Assembly: GCA_037101405.1 (NCBI GenBank) | Contig: AP017964.1 | Span: forward strand, 992,001-1,056,000 | Reading direction: 5' to 3' | Length of the DNA: 64,000 bases | DNA from: Candidatus Megaera polyxenophila | Lineage (GTDB): Bacteria > Pseudomonadota > Alphaproteobacteria > Rickettsiales > Rickettsiaceae | In this document: positions 28,738 through 39,008 of the stretch, piece after piece | How positions within the stretch are numbered: position 1 is the first letter of the stretch | Layout: the number at the start of each line of letters is the position of its first letter | Notes under the pieces: generated by a model | What the model was told of the DNA's origin: nothing | Seen by the model: the letters and a program-made list of their open reading frames with translations, nothing else | The model's database searches: none | Made by a program: the position numbers and the translations under genes

Positions 28738-29220
28738 ATGGAAGAAAAAATTAGACCATTAATAGAGTCAGTTATTGATGATCTTGGTCTTGATCTTGTA
28801 AAGGTAAGTTTTCAAGGCGGAAGCAGAAAAGTTCTTGAAATTCTCATTGATCGTAAAGACGGTAATAAAGTACAAGTTAAAGATTGCAGAGAAGTCAGTA
28901 AAAATGTTTCAGCTATTTTAGATGTTGAAGATATAATTAAAGATAAATATTTTCTTGAGGTAGCATCGGCCGGAGTAGAGCGACCATTAGTTAAGCTACA
29001 AGATTTTGAAAGGTTTTTAGGAAGAGAAATTAAATTAAAATTAAAAGAACCCCATAATGGTAAAATCGGTTTTAAGGGAAAACTGATAGAAGTAAAAGGA
29101 AAGGAAATAACAATAAAATCAAAAAATGTCCAATTGATTTTTGCTTATGATAACATAAAGGGAGCTAATCTGGTTTTAACTGATGAGGAATTTAGGCAAT
29201 TATTAAAAGGGATAAAATAA
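28738..29220 (+). CDS. rimP: Ribosome maturation factor RimP
   Basis: Needed for 30S subunit maturation. ATG 28738 is preferred over GTG 28732. The N-terminal domain shows LIESVIDDLGLDLVKVSF and VEDIIKDKYFLEVASAGVERPL, the family signature; the C-terminal SH3-like domain follows from about residue 90. First gene of the conserved rimP-nusA-infB-rbfA operon. Confidence 0.93.
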   Translation: MEEKIRPLIESVIDDLGLDLVKVSFQGGSRKVLEILIDRKDGNKVQVKDCREVSKNVSAILDVEDIIKDKYFLEVASAGVERPLVKLQDFERFLGREIKLKLKEPHNGKIGFKGKLIEVKGKEITIKSKNVQLIFAYDNIKGANLVLTDEEFRQLLKGIK

Positions 29221-29258
29221 ATAATTATTAGTTATATTTAGTAAGGAGAATTATCGGA

Positions 29259-30749
29259 ATGAGTAACGTAGGTAATGCAGAAATCCTGCAAATAGTTGAA
29301 GCAGTATCCAGGGAACGTGGAATACCAAGAGCAAATTTAATCGATGCTATGGAACAAGCTGTTCAAGTGGCAGGACGTAAAAAGTATGGTCATGAACATA
29401 ATATCAAGGCCGAAATTAACCACAATACCGGTGAAATTATATTATATCGTGTTCGTAAGGTAGTAGAAAAAGTTGAAAACACATTTACAGAAATTTCCCT
29501 TTCTGATGCTATGTCTATCAAGCCTGACATTAAAATTGATGAAGAAGTTTTAGAAAAATTACCTCCAATTGATTTGGGTAGGGTTGCAGCTCAAACAGCG
29601 AAACAAGTAATAGTGCAAAAGGTCGGAGAAGCAGAACGTTTACGTCAATACGAAGATTATAAAGATCGTAAAGGTGATATTTTAAACGGGACGGTTAAAA
29701 GAATAGAATTTGGCAATATTATTGTTGATGTGGGAAGAGCGGAAGCAATACTTGGAAGAGATCAACAAATAAGGGGAGAAGTCTTTAAAATCAATGATAG
29801 GATCAAAGCGTTTGTTCTTGATGTCAGACCCGAAATGAAAGGTCCTCAGATCTTCCTGTCAAGAACGAACAATAAATTCCTTGAAAAATTATTTGAAATG
29901 GAAGTGCCTGAAATATACGACCATATTATTGAAATAAAAGCTATTGCCAGGGAACCTGGTTCTAAAGCAAAAATTGCAGTATTTGCTGCTGATGTTAGTG
30001 TTGATCCTGTTGGATCTTGTGTTGGGGTAAGGGGAAACAGAGTTCGCGCAATTACTAACGAATTAAACGGAGAGAAAATTGATGTAATACTATGGGATAA
30101 AAATATAGCTCAATTTGTAATTAATTCAATGACTCCGGCCCAAATTTCAAAAATTGTTTTTGATGAAGATAAAAGGAAAGTCGAGATAGTAGTGCCGGAT
30201 GATCAACTCAGTCTTGCTATTGGCAGGCGCGGTCAAAATGTACGACTTGCATCTAAAATTACCGGTTGGGCAATTGATGTGATGACTGAAGAACAAGAAT
30301 CAAAAAGACGGACCGAAGAATTTACTAATACTACAGAACTATTTATCAAAGGTCTTGATGTAGAAGAGGTTTTAGCTCAGCTACTATCAGCAGAAGGTTT
30401 TACGACTATAGATCAGATTGCCAGTACCGATAATGCAATTCTTGAATCCATACAAGGATTTGATCCAAAATTGGTAAAAGACCTAAAAAATCGTGCTATA
30501 AAATATATTGAAAACCAAAATGAAAAAATTATTACTAATCTCGAGCAGCTTGGAGTCGAGCAAGAGTTGGTAGATGCTCTTGACCTTGCTCCTGAATATA
30601 TATTAAAATTAGCCGAGTATGGAGTAAAAACTATTGAAGATCTTGGGGAGATGTCAGTTGAAGAATTTAGAAATATTGTACCAGAAGATCATATAAACAC
30701 AAAGGATATAGAGGAATTAATTAGTTTCGCTCAGGCACAAAATAAATAA
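29259..30749 (+). CDS. nusA: Transcription termination/antitermination factor NusA
   Basis: Binds RNA polymerase and RNA during pausing, termination and antitermination. AAGGAG lies shortly before the ATG. Domains: N-terminal polymerase-binding domain (residues 1-125), S1 domain (about 130-200), KH domains including SVDPVGSCVGVRGNRV and LAIGRRGQNVRLASKITGW, and C-terminal acidic helix-hairpin repeats (from about 350) as in proteobacterial NusA. The length of 496 aa is normal. Gap to rimP is 38 bases. Confidence 0.96.
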   Translation: MSNVGNAEILQIVEAVSRERGIPRANLIDAMEQAVQVAGRKKYGHEHNIKAEINHNTGEIILYRVRKVVEKVENTFTEISLSDAMSIKPDIKIDEEVLEKLPPIDLGRVAAQTAKQVIVQKVGEAERLRQYEDYKDRKGDILNGTVKRIEFGNIIVDVGRAEAILGRDQQIRGEVFKINDRIKAFVLDVRPEMKGPQIFLSRTNNKFLEKLFEMEVPEIYDHIIEIKAIAREPGSKAKIAVFAADVSVDPVGSCVGVRGNRVRAITNELNGEKIDVILWDKNIAQFVINSMTPAQISKIVFDEDKRKVEIVVPDDQLSLAIGRRGQNVRLASKITGWAIDVMTEEQESKRRTEEFTNTTELFIKGLDVEEVLAQLLSAEGFTTIDQIASTDNAILESIQGFDPKLVKDLKNRAIKYIENQNEKIITNLEQLGVEQELVDALDLAPEYILKLAEYGVKTIEDLGEMSVEEFRNIVPEDHINTKDIEELISFAQAQNK

Positions 30750-30846
30750 GCTGTGAAAAATACTGCTGTGAAGCAAAATTTGGGCCATGGCAAGATAACT
30801 AAGTAGTTTATTTTACGCAAAAAATATAAAGCATTTAAATTTTAAC

Positions 30847-33279
30847 ATGACAGATAATAAAGATATAGAAGACAAAACAACAAAAAAGCTAACTCTTGGG
30901 GGGGCAAAACTGACCTTAGGGAAAACCGTTCATCCTAGAAATTTGTCTAGAACTATGGGTTCTTCGGGATCTACTGTCGTGGTAGAAGTTAAACGTGGTA
31001 AAGCAGTTTCTTCTGAGGTTAATATTAGGGACGATAGAGAAAATATTCCTACAGATCACTTACAAGTAACTAGAAGATTATCTGTACTTCAAAAAGCGCG
31101 TGAAGAGGATAAACTTGATGATAGCAAAATTAGTACGCTTTCAAAGATTGTTGAAATGAATCAGTCTATGCAAGTGGAAAAGGAATCGGATAATCTATCC
31201 GCATCGGAACACATTACATCTTTAGGTCTTGAACCTAATACTAGTAGAGCTGATAAAAATGATTTAGAATTAAAAGCTAATAAGCAAAAGCTTCTTCAAG
31301 AAGAGGAAGAGTTCGAAAGGAAAAAATTAGAAGATGCTAAAGCTCTAATAAAACAGAAAGCTATCGAACCTAAAAAAATTAAGAAATCTGATATCTTCAA
31401 TATGCTAAGTGAAGATTCCGGTGATATTCCAGCTAAAACAAGAAGTTTAGCCTCTATACAACGTGCTAAAGCAAAACAAAGGCGCAAGAGTGATAACTTA
31501 GATGGTAAAAAACAGGATAAAGTTTACAGAGAAGTGGTTATACCAGAAGTTATTACTGTATCTGAATTATCCAACAGAATGACGGAAAGGGTCACCGACG
31601 TTATACGTGAGTTAATGAAATTAGGCGTTATGGCAACAGCGAATCAGTCAATTGATGCCGATACTGCTGACCTTGTTGTTACTAGTTTTGGTCACTCTGT
31701 TAAGAGAGTACAAGAGTCAGACGTAGAAAATATTCTTAATACTGAAGAAGACAAACCTGAATATCTAAAGCCAAGAGCTCCTATAGTTACAGTAATGGGA
31801 CACGTCGATCATGGTAAAACATCACTTTTAGACGCTTTAAAATCCACTGATGTAGCAGCGGGTGAAGCAGGCGGTATAACCCAGCACATAGGGGCTTATA
31901 GCGTCAAAATGTCTGATAATAGGATGATTACTTTTATTGACACCCCGGGTCATGAAGCTTTTACTGAAATGCGAACAAGAGGAGCAAAAGTTACTGATAT
32001 TGTAGTGTTAGTAGTTGCAGCTGATGATGGAATTAAAACTCAAACAATTGAGGCAATAAGCCATGCGAAAGCTGCCGGTGTTCCTATAATAGTAGCAATT
32101 AATAAGATTGATAAACCAGAAGCAAATATTGAAAAAGTTAAAAATGAGTTACTGCAGCATGAGTTAGTCCCCGAGGATCTTGGTGGTGATGTAGTAGTAG
32201 TGCCAGTATCTGCTAAAGAAAAAAAGAACCTTGACAAGCTTGAGGAAGCGATTTTACTGGTTGCAGAAATGGAGGATCTGAAAGCAAATCCTAATACTAT
32301 AGCTTCTGGTGTAGTAATTGAGTCAAAAATAGATAAAGGGCAAGGGGTAATTGCAAGTATTTTAGTTCAACGTGGTACTTTAAAAAACGGCGATCTGTTA
32401 GTGGCGGGAACAACTTACGGTCGTATTAAGAAAATGAATAATGACAAAGGCAGACCTGTTTTAGAGGCTCTTCCCTCCTATGTAGTTGAAATTTTTGGCC
32501 TAAATGTTGCTCCCTTAGCCGGAGATTTATTTAATGTTGTGATGACAGAAAAACAGGCTAGAGATATTACAGAATATAGGATGCGAAAGTTAAAAGAAAA
32601 TAAGGTTACTGCCTCAAAAACTAGTTTAGAAGATTTGTTCCAAAAAGCCTCCGGCGAGGGTAAGATCAAAGAACTGCCAATAATTATTAAAGGCGATGTA
32701 CATGGTTCAATTGAAGCCATAATTGGCAGCTTAAATAAAATTGTTAGTGACGAAGTAAAATTAAAAATCATTCACCAAGGAGTCGGAGCTATTACTGAGT
32801 CTGATGTTACACTTTCTAAAGCAACTGGAGCGATAATTCTTGGGTTTAATGTTAGATCAAATACGGCAGCGCGGGCTGATGCTGAAAAAAACAAAGTTGA
32901 TATTAGATATTATTCAATAATATATAATTTAATTGATGATATCAAAGCTATCATGAGCGGCATGCTATCGCCTGTAATTCGTGAAATTTATATTGGTTCT
33001 GTTGAGATACGTGAAGTGTTTAATGTCTCTAAAGTAGGTAAAGTTGCTGGCAGTTATGTAACTAAAGGTATTATAAAAAGAGGTGCAGGTGTTAGGTTGC
33101 TTCGTAATGATATAGTTATCCACGAAGGCAAACTTAAAACCTTGAAGCGTTTTAAAGAAGATGTAAAAGAGGTGCAGGAAGGTTTTGAATGCGGTATCGC
33201 CTTTGAAAAATATGATGACATTAAGGTTGGTGATTTGGTAGAGGTATTTGAAATTGTTGAAGAGCAAAAGCAACTTTAA
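30847..33279 (+). CDS. infB: Translation initiation factor IF-2
   Basis: GTPase that places initiator tRNA on the 30S subunit. An N-terminal charged, poorly conserved region (to about residue 235) holds a Glu/Lys-rich coiled-coil-like part. An IF2_N domain precedes the G domain with GHVDHGKTS (G1), [12 protein letters not shown] (G3) and NKID (G4). Domain II, the IF-2 core and the C-terminal fMet-tRNA-binding domain follow. The length of 810 aa is ordinary. It overlaps rbfA by about 30 bases. Confidence 0.97.
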   Translation: MTDNKDIEDKTTKKLTLGGAKLTLGKTVHPRNLSRTMGSSGSTVVVEVKRGKAVSSEVNIRDDRENIPTDHLQVTRRLSVLQKAREEDKLDDSKISTLSKIVEMNQSMQVEKESDNLSASEHITSLGLEPNTSRADKNDLELKANKQKLLQEEEEFERKKLEDAKALIKQKAIEPKKIKKSDIFNMLSEDSGDIPAKTRSLASIQRAKAKQRRKSDNLDGKKQDKVYREVVIPEVITVSELSNRMTERVTDVIRELMKLGVMATANQSIDADTADLVVTSFGHSVKRVQESDVENILNTEEDKPEYLKPRAPIVTVMGHVDHGKTSLLDALKSTDVAAGEAGGITQHIGAYSVKMSDNRMITFIDTPGHEAFTEMRTRGAKVTDIVVLVVAADDGIKTQTIEAISHAKAAGVPIIVAINKIDKPEANIEKVKNELLQHELVPEDLGGDVVVVPVSAKEKKNLDKLEEAILLVAEMEDLKANPNTIASGVVIESKIDKGQGVIASILVQRGTLKNGDLLVAGTTYGRIKKMNNDKGRPVLEALPSYVVEIFGLNVAPLAGDLFNVVMTEKQARDITEYRMRKLKENKVTASKTSLEDLFQKASGEGKIKELPIIIKGDVHGSIEAIIGSLNKIVSDEVKLKIIHQGVGAITESDVTLSKATGAIILGFNVRSNTAARADAEKNKVDIRYYSIIYNLIDDIKAIMSGMLSPVIREIYIGSVEIREVFNVSKVGKVAGSYVTKGIIKRGAGVRLLRNDIVIHEGKLKTLKRFKEDVKEVQEGFECGIAFEKYDDIKVGDLVEVFEIVEEQKQL

Positions 33280-33643
33280 GCTTAAAGATCGGGAAAAATA
33301 CCAGTCACAACGGCAGCTAAAAGTCTCTCAGTTAATTGGGGCTGCTGTGATTGACTGTCTTATGAAAGGGAAGAGGGTAGATATAAGGCTTATTCCTATG
33401 CCTTTGACTATTACCAAGGTTAATATCTCTGCCGATTTAAAAGTTGCTAATTGTTATTTTTTACCCTTTAATACAAACTTATCAAGAGATGAGATTCTAG
33501 AAGCGTTAGAGGAATCAAAATATATTATTAGGCAATACGTAACAAAAGGAATAAATTTAAAATATTCTCCTGAAATTAGATTCCACTATGATCAGGCTTT
33601 TGAAAATGCTGCTAAAATTGATCTGTTACTTAATAAGTTATAA
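33248..33643 (+). CDS. rbfA: Ribosome-binding factor A
   Basis: Small KH-fold 30S maturation factor. The [11 protein letters not shown]-terminal helix and the [20 protein letters not shown] strand pattern match the family, as does the Ala-containing C-terminal end. No ATG is available; TTG codons at 33248, 33254 and 33257 are candidates, with GAGG at 33241-33244. It starts inside the end of infB, so translation is coupled. Confidence 0.88.
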   Translation: MKLLKSKSNFKLKDREKYQSQRQLKVSQLIGAAVIDCLMKGKRVDIRLIPMPLTITKVNISADLKVANCYFLPFNTNLSRDEILEALEESKYIIRQYVTKGINLKYSPEIRFHYDQAFENAAKIDLLLNKL

Positions 33644-33806
33644 ATATTACATTCTAAAGAGCTTTAGGTAATGCCTCTGTTTTGCAGCTAAGCATATTAA
33701 AAGGCAAGTAGGTTTTTTGTGATCGGTTCATGTTAAATAGGAAATACTCTTTACACGTTAAATAATAGTCTTCCTTCATCCAATTTCAATTAAAAACTAT
33801 TGCCAA
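33644..33806. mobile_element. IS1-like left end and decayed sequence
   Basis: At 33667 the sequence GGTAATGCCTCTGTTTTGCA nearly repeats the left end of the IS1-family element at 52742 (GGTAATGCCTCCATTTTGCA). The following 120 bases look like a badly decayed version of the IS1 leader, but alignment is weak. No ORF survives. Confidence 0.4.
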
Positions 33807-33966
33807 GAAGATGAAGCTCTAAGCGCCTTATCTGATTTTGATCTGAAGTGGGAAAAAAAGTACCCCCACATAGCAAAATCCTAGCGGAATAATTGGGAAA
33901 ATCTGGTAGTTTTTTTACAGTACCCTGAGGTTATTAGGCGGATAATTTATACAACTAATGCGATAG
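33807..33966 (+). pseudogene. IS256-family transposase fragment
   Basis: This segment closely matches 54386-54545 of the other IS256 copy, encoding the region from [15 protein letters not shown] to IIYTTNAI, but with in-frame stop and frame damage (for example CCTAGC for CCTGGG). It ends abruptly at the codon for Ile before the catalytic Glu, where a group II intron begins. Confidence 0.8.
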
Positions 33967-34522
33967 GTACGCCAGGAGAGGCCTGGTTTAACAAGAAGGT
34001 GGAATTCCTTTCCAGAGAAGGCCTAACTAACCGACCGGAACTGAGTTTTGCGCCGAAGGTAGCAATGCTTAGGTGAAGCGTAAACAAGGTGAATATAGGC
34101 CGAAACGAAAGTGAACTACAAGAGAGTCTCGAGAACTTCGATGATCCCAGAAGCTGACACTGTCTATGATGTGGAAAGCAACAGGATGCTATGCTATATA
34201 GTGAGTATAGTATCTTCTGGCGGGGTATGCGTAGTCGGCATGTATGAAATTGTTAAGCCGAGGAATCTAGGAAATCCCAGCCGCTCCTATAATTTATAAT
34301 TTAGGTAGTTATATGCAAAGTACAGCAAGCAGTAACAAAGGTAGCTGGGAAGTCAGATGCGCTCATAGTACTGAGGAAGTGAGGTAATGCTCATGGAGGG
34401 AAGGGACGCGACAAGAGAAAGATGCTAATGGGCAGAAAGAGGGATCACCGAATCCCAAGGCTTTCCAAATGAAACTATCATCTTTAGAAAGCAGAGGGAA
34501 ACAAATCAGCGATGCACCGCTC
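33967..34522 (+). mobile_element. Group II intron, 5-prime half only
   Basis: Begins GTACGCC, close to the GUGYG start of group II introns, immediately after the IS256 fragment. The following bases carry the conserved unpaired-looking ribozyme blocks familiar from bacterial introns (for example GAACTTCGATGATCC, GGGGTATGCGTAGTCGG, ACAGCAAGCAGTAACAAAGG). Near the end, ATG 34469 opens the start of the intron-encoded protein, MKLSSLESRGKQ and on to APL. The reverse transcriptase, domain V and domain VI are missing, so it cannot splice or move. Downstream sequence returns directly to IS256, so a deletion has removed the rest. Confidence 0.65.
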
Positions 34523-34740
34523 AAGACTTTGTACTTGACAATAGATACATTACGCTTTGCGTAAATATATTCCAATTTTTGCACTATACCAATGCTGCCA
34601 GCCGGTTTAGTATAATTAAAATCAGGAAAATTATTTTTTAATATGAGCTCTGGATCTAAAACCAGGAACTCCATTAAATTCCTCGATTCTACGTGGCCAG
34701 TATTTAATAGTTGTAGTCTTTCTGGAGGAATTTTTTTCAT
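34363..34740 (-). pseudogene. Truncated gene fused to mobile-element sequence
   Basis: The first 60 or so residues (MKKIPPERLQLLNTG, HVESRNLMEFLVLDPELIL) look like a real protein; the pattern recalls DNA alkylation repair enzymes of the AlkD/AlkC group, a weak resemblance. From about 34556 downward the frame reads the antisense of the IS256 and intron relics. So a gene has lost its 3-prime end to the elements. Its ATG overlaps the stop of the methyltransferase gene, so both were one operon, and an alkylation-repair theme would fit. Confidence 0.5.
34523..34555 (+). pseudogene. Second IS256 transposase fragment beyond the intron deletion
   Basis: AAGACTTTGTACTTGACAAT and the following bases match 54622-54653 of the intact-length copy with two differences. 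It marks the far side of the deletion that took out the intron 3-prime half and about 75 bases of the transposase. Confidence 0.65.
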
Positions 34741-35330
34741 TGCGCTGCTTTACTTTCCCAGTCGAGCAATTTTTTCTTTATTTCCTGCCCCCAGCGATAT
34801 TTATTAATTTCTCCTGATTTCCTAATTACTCTATGGCAAGGAATTAAATAGGAAATATTATTTCTAGCTACTGCTGAGGCAACAGCCCTGGTAGAATTCT
34901 TATTACCGATGCGCTTTGCGAGTTCCTCATAGCAAATGGCCGTGCCAAAATCTATTTCAGTTAGGGCGTGCCAGATTTTTTCTTGGAATTCTGTCCCCTT
35001 TATTAGTAAATGAATTTGAGTTTTATCTTTCTTATCAAAAATTTTGGAAATTAGCTTTACTGCTTCTTTATTACTTTCTTTAAAGCAAGTATCAGGTAGA
35101 AGTTTCTTTAAAGCAGAATTAGCCGTAATTAAATTGGTGGTATCTTCCGTAAATGCTAAAAAGCAGATTAATACCCTAGAATTATCGGAAATAGTCCAAG
35201 CAATAAAACATTTACCTACAGGGCTGTTGCAATTAGTGCCCACAAAAACTTCAGAAAAATTTTCACTCTTCCCTAAGATAAGCACTAAATTTGGTTCTCG
35301 CTCCTTCAATGATAAGTTTGCTAACATCAC
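34737..35330 (-). CDS. ogt: Methylated-DNA--protein-cysteine methyltransferase
   Basis: Suicide repair protein that takes alkyl groups from O6-alkylguanine. The active-site motif IPCHRVI (Cys165 counted from the first ATG) and the preceding helix-turn-helix part (TAICYEELAKRIGNKNSTRAVASAVARN, given here only as landmark positions 130-157) are clear. The C-terminal NKYRWGQEIKKKLLDWE is typical. The first ATG lies within pheT; GTG 35285 or a later codon may be the true start, since the extra N-terminal residues are not family-like. It follows pheT with an overlap. Confidence 0.87.
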   Translation of the reverse strand: MMLANLSLKEREPNLVLILGKSENFSEVFVGTNCNSPVGKCFIAWTISDNSRVLICFLAFTEDTTNLITANSALKKLLPDTCFKESNKEAVKLISKIFDKKDKTQIHLLIKGTEFQEKIWHALTEIDFGTAICYEELAKRIGNKNSTRAVASAVARNNISYLIPCHRVIRKSGEINKYRWGQEIKKKLLDWESKAAQ

Positions 35331-37647
35331 TAATATCTTTTTCAGTTAGTGTTTTATTATCGTCCTGTATTGTTACCGAAATTGCAATGGATTTTTTACC
35401 TTTCTCTATTTTTTCCCCGCTATAGATATCGAACAAATTAACGTTCCTGATTAAATTTTTATCCGTATTTTTAATAAAGCTCATGATTTCTCCGATCTTT
35501 TGCGATTCATCAATAATAAAAGCATAATCCCTAGTTACTGGTTGATAATCGGAAATCTTTAATTCGGGTCTTTTACCAAATTTTTCCTTAGTAATTGGCA
35601 ATTGTGCCAATTCAAGTTCAAAGGCCATTACATCATATTCAATATCAAATATCTTTAATATGGATGGGTGAAGCTGCCCAAAATAAGCCAGAATGTTTTT
35701 ACCAAGAGCGACAGTACCTGAACGCGTTGGATGGTAATAATCTGGTGCTTCGCTTTTAATCTGGCACTTATCTAGGTCAAGCCCAAAGTAAGCAAAAATA
35801 GCTTCCAGATCTGACTTTAGATCAAAAATATTGACGTTTTGAAGGGGGGTATGGCAGTTTTTTGGTAAATTAGAGCCGATCCTGATAGCAGCTACAGATT
35901 GAATAGGGTTAATATTCTCTGCCTCACGAAAAATTGGTCCTAATTCAAATAAACTTAAATCTTTATAAGATCGATTAATATTATTGCAGGCAATTTTTAG
36001 CAAATTAGGCAATATTGACGGTCTCATGTAATCAAGCTCTGCACTAATAGGGTTTTGTATTATTAATTCTTCTTTTATTCCAGAGAATAATTTAGCCTTT
36101 TTACTGTCCATGAAAGACCAACTTACTACTTCAGTATAACCACTACTTGCAAGCAACCTTTTTATATCCATTAACCTTTTTTGCTGGCGGTTAATGATTT
36201 TTTGCACATTACTACCTGGAAGGGGGGTAACAGGGATTTTATCATAACCGTATATCCTAGCAATTTCTTCTACTATATCTTCTTTAATCGAGACGTCATA
36301 ACGCCAAGAGGGAATAGTAATTTGGATTGTTTCTTCTTCATTTTTACAGTTAAATCCAAGCTTTTCCAAAATAGATATAATTTCTTCTCTGCTTAAATGG
36401 AAGCCAGTTCTGGAAACAAAAAAATCAATAGGAAAATCAATGGTTCTAACTGGTACTTTATCACTACCTGCCATTTTAAGAGCAGAAATTTCGCCTCTGC
36501 AAATTGCTAATATTAAATGTGCAGCGTAATTTAAAGCTTTTAAAGTAAACTCTTTGTCTACATGTCTCTCGAAACGATAGCGCGAATCTGTATCAATCAT
36601 CAATTTTCTACCGGTGCGAGCAATATATTTGCTATTAAAACAAGCAGCTTCAAGCAAAATTCTAGTAGTATTTTGATTACAAGCACTATTCTTACTGCCA
36701 ATTATTCCAGCAAGGCAGTGTATTTCATGCTCATCTTTTATTACTATATCGTCATTACTTAGTTCGTATTCTTTATCATTCAAAGCAACAATTTTTTCGT
36801 GGGATTTCAAACTCTCGACTGTCAAATTTCCTTTTATTTTATCCGCATCATAAGCATGCATCGGTTGGCCGAAAGAATATGCTATATAATTTGTAACATC
36901 AACTATAGCGGAAATAGACCCCACCCCAATATTTTCAAGATGTTCTCTTAACCATTTTGGGCTTTCTATATTTTGAAGATTTTTAAGTTCGTAAATTGCA
37001 AATAGTGGGCAGGCTTCCTGATTTAAAATATGAACTCCAGCATTTGAGGAAAAACTTCCTTTGTTTTCTGGAATTTCCAACTTCTTTAAAACGCCTACCC
37101 CAGCAGCAGCCAAGTCTCGTGCGATACCGTAAACTCCAAGGCTATCAGCTCTATTTGGCGTTACATTAATATGGATTACTGGATCATCAAGGCCAAAATA
37201 CTTTGCAATTTTGTCTCCTACCTGTGCATCTTCTGGGAGTTCTATTATCCCAGAGGAATCACCTTTTATGTTTAGTTCTTCTCTTGAACATAACATGCCA
37301 GAACTATCTACACCACGGATCTTTGATTGCTTTATCTTAAAATTACCGTTTGGAATAGTTGTGCCGATTTTTGCAAGGACCACTTTAATTTCGCTTCTAG
37401 CATTAGAAGCCCCGCATACTATGCTAAGAATATCTGAGGCAGTTTTAACTTTACACACCTTTAACTTATCTGCATCTGGATGGGGAGTAGTTTCTAAAAT
37501 TTGTGCTACTTCAAACTTTTCAAGTTCTGACTTCCTATCAATAATTTCTTCTACTTCTAAACCAAGCATGGTTAAGCTCTTGGTTAGCTCTTCGATAGTT
37601 GCCTTAGTGTCAAGAAAGGTTTTAAGCCACGATAAGGTAAATTTCAT
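35263..37647 (-). CDS. pheT: Phenylalanyl-tRNA synthetase beta subunit
   Basis: Beta chain of the alpha2-beta2 synthetase. Domains: N-terminal EMAP/tRNA-binding domain (residues about 40-150, [16 protein letters not shown]), B3/4 editing domain (about 210-380), B5 domain (about 400-470, [13 protein letters not shown]), the catalytic-like core and the C-terminal FDX-ACB anticodon domain ([12 protein letters not shown] and after). The length of 794 aa is normal. Its ATG overlaps the pheS stop by four bases. Confidence 0.96.
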   Translation of the reverse strand: MKFTLSWLKTFLDTKATIEELTKSLTMLGLEVEEIIDRKSELEKFEVAQILETTPHPDADKLKVCKVKTASDILSIVCGASNARSEIKVVLAKIGTTIPNGNFKIKQSKIRGVDSSGMLCSREELNIKGDSSGIIELPEDAQVGDKIAKYFGLDDPVIHINVTPNRADSLGVYGIARDLAAAGVGVLKKLEIPENKGSFSSNAGVHILNQEACPLFAIYELKNLQNIESPKWLREHLENIGVGSISAIVDVTNYIAYSFGQPMHAYDADKIKGNLTVESLKSHEKIVALNDKEYELSNDDIVIKDEHEIHCLAGIIGSKNSACNQNTTRILLEAACFNSKYIARTGRKLMIDTDSRYRFERHVDKEFTLKALNYAAHLILAICRGEISALKMAGSDKVPVRTIDFPIDFFVSRTGFHLSREEIISILEKLGFNCKNEEETIQITIPSWRYDVSIKEDIVEEIARIYGYDKIPVTPLPGSNVQKIINRQQKRLMDIKRLLASSGYTEVVSWSFMDSKKAKLFSGIKEELIIQNPISAELDYMRPSILPNLLKIACNNINRSYKDLSLFELGPIFREAENINPIQSVAAIRIGSNLPKNCHTPLQNVNIFDLKSDLEAIFAYFGLDLDKCQIKSEAPDYYHPTRSGTVALGKNILAYFGQLHPSILKIFDIEYDVMAFELELAQLPITKEKFGKRPELKISDYQPVTRDYAFIIDESQKIGEIMSFIKNTDKNLIRNVNLFDIYSGEKIEKGKKSIAISVTIQDDNKTLTEKDISDVSKLIIEGARTKFSAYLREE

Positions 37648-38684
37648 TTGGTTAAACCTCCTGCAAGTGTTGGAATATCAAGTGCTGCAAAATTATAATG
37701 GTTAAACCACCTAATATCTCCTTCAAAAAACTGCCTTAAATCTTTTATACCGTATTTTAGCATTGCAAAACGGTCGAGTCCCAGACCAAAAGCAAAACCT
37801 TGATATTCTTTTGGGTTAATGCCAACATTTTCTAAAACTTTTGGATGTACCATTCCGCAACCGAGTACTTCAAGCCATTTATTATTCTTATCCATTCTGA
37901 TATCAACCTCAGCGGAGGGTTCGGTAAAAGGAAAAAAACTTGGCCTAAATTGAACTTCAATATCGGCATTTTCAAAAAAACTTCTAATAAAATCGATAAT
38001 TACATATTTTAAGTGACCCATGTGAATGTTTTTATCTATCACTAATCCTTCGATTTGATGAAACATTGGTGTGTGGGTCATATCCCAATCTGCCCGATAA
38101 ACTCTGCCAGGAGCTATAAAACGAAAGGGAGGTTTGCCACTGTGCATCGTTCTTATCTGAATAGGAGAGGTTTGGGTTCTAAGAAGTTTTGTTTTATCAG
38201 ATGTTTTTTTTAAATAAAAAGTATCGTGCATTTGCCTGGCGGGATGATCTTCATCGATGTTTAGAGCAGTAAAATTATACCAATCATCTTCTATGTCTGG
38301 ACCGTCTTTGACCTCGAATCCATATTGAGAAAATACTTGAATCAATTCTTCAAGGCACTGGGTAATAGGGTGAATGCTTCCTTTTTTAATAGGTTTTGCT
38401 GGAATTGTAAGGTCTATTCTTTCTTTTTCGAACCTTATATTTAATTCTTTTTCCTCTAGAATCCTGCTTCTTTTATCTAGCAATTCTTGAATCTGCTCTT
38501 TGGTTTTATTAATTTTTTGTCCCAGCGCTTTTCTATCATCCGCAGCTAATTGTCCTAATTTTTTCATTTCTTCGGTTATAAAACCGGATTTACCAAGATA
38601 TAGAACTTTGATTTGCTGTAAATTATCTGAATTTTCAGCACGTTCTATGGCTTTTTTTGCAGAAATTACTATTTCTTCCAGCAT
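37644..38684 (-). CDS. pheS: Phenylalanyl-tRNA synthetase alpha subunit
   Basis: Catalytic alpha chain. ATG 38684 (MLEEIV) gives 346 aa and removes an unlikely 11-residue leader. The N-terminal coiled coil spans about residues 1-85. Class II motif 2 is [20 protein letters not shown] and motif 3 [14 protein letters not shown]; the substrate-pocket segment [10 protein letters not shown] is present. First gene of the pheS-pheT-ogt unit. Confidence 0.96.
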   Translation of the reverse strand: MLEEIVISAKKAIERAENSDNLQQIKVLYLGKSGFITEEMKKLGQLAADDRKALGQKINKTKEQIQELLDKRSRILEEKELNIRFEKERIDLTIPAKPIKKGSIHPITQCLEELIQVFSQYGFEVKDGPDIEDDWYNFTALNIDEDHPARQMHDTFYLKKTSDKTKLLRTQTSPIQIRTMHSGKPPFRFIAPGRVYRADWDMTHTPMFHQIEGLVIDKNIHMGHLKYVIIDFIRSFFENADIEVQFRPSFFPFTEPSAEVDIRMDKNNKWLEVLGCGMVHPKVLENVGINPKEYQGFAFGLGLDRFAMLKYGIKDLRQFFEGDIRWFNHYNFAALDIPTLAGGLTK

Positions 38685-38806
38685 CTTAAAATACTCAAAA
38701 TATTGAATTGCTAACAAGAATAAAGCATTTTAGCTAAAATTACAAGATACGGCTCTTTGATATTTAATAGCAGTTATCTGAACTTAAAGGTACGAATAAA
38801 ATCTTC

Positions 38807-38835
38807 TTGAACAGAGTTATAAGGTAATGTATATT
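38807..38835 (+). promoter_or_regulatory. Candidate promoter of rpsB-tsf
   Basis: TTGAAC and TATATT are spaced by exactly 17 bases, leaving a leader of about 165 bases before rpsB. Confidence 0.5.
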
Positions 38836-38934
38836 ACAGCGGTGTTGGTAGAAATACTGGCCTCGGATAGAGCTGCCCATTAGTGGAATTATGCTATCTT
38901 AAACTTTTAAGAATTCACACGTATCATGAATGCT

Positions 38935-38990
38935 TTGTTAGTCCAAAATTATTTGGGGTCTATAGCTGATACGGAGGTTTAAACTAACAA
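38935..38990 (+). promoter_or_regulatory. Structured rpsB leader, possible S2 autoregulatory element
   Basis: A long-range 8-bp stem (TTGTTAGT with ACTAACAA) encloses a smaller hairpin CCAAA-ATTA-TTTGG at 38943-38956. It ends 18 bases before the rpsB ATG, so it could control access to the ribosome site. rpsB leaders are known targets of S2 feedback in other bacteria; the link here is inference. Confidence 0.35.
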
Positions 38991-39008
38991 TATTGGAGAT
39001 AAAATATA

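Noticed and set aside
34111-34299. 62-residue plus-strand protein within the intron
   Set aside because: It lies in conserved group II intron ribozyme sequence and has no protein-like features.
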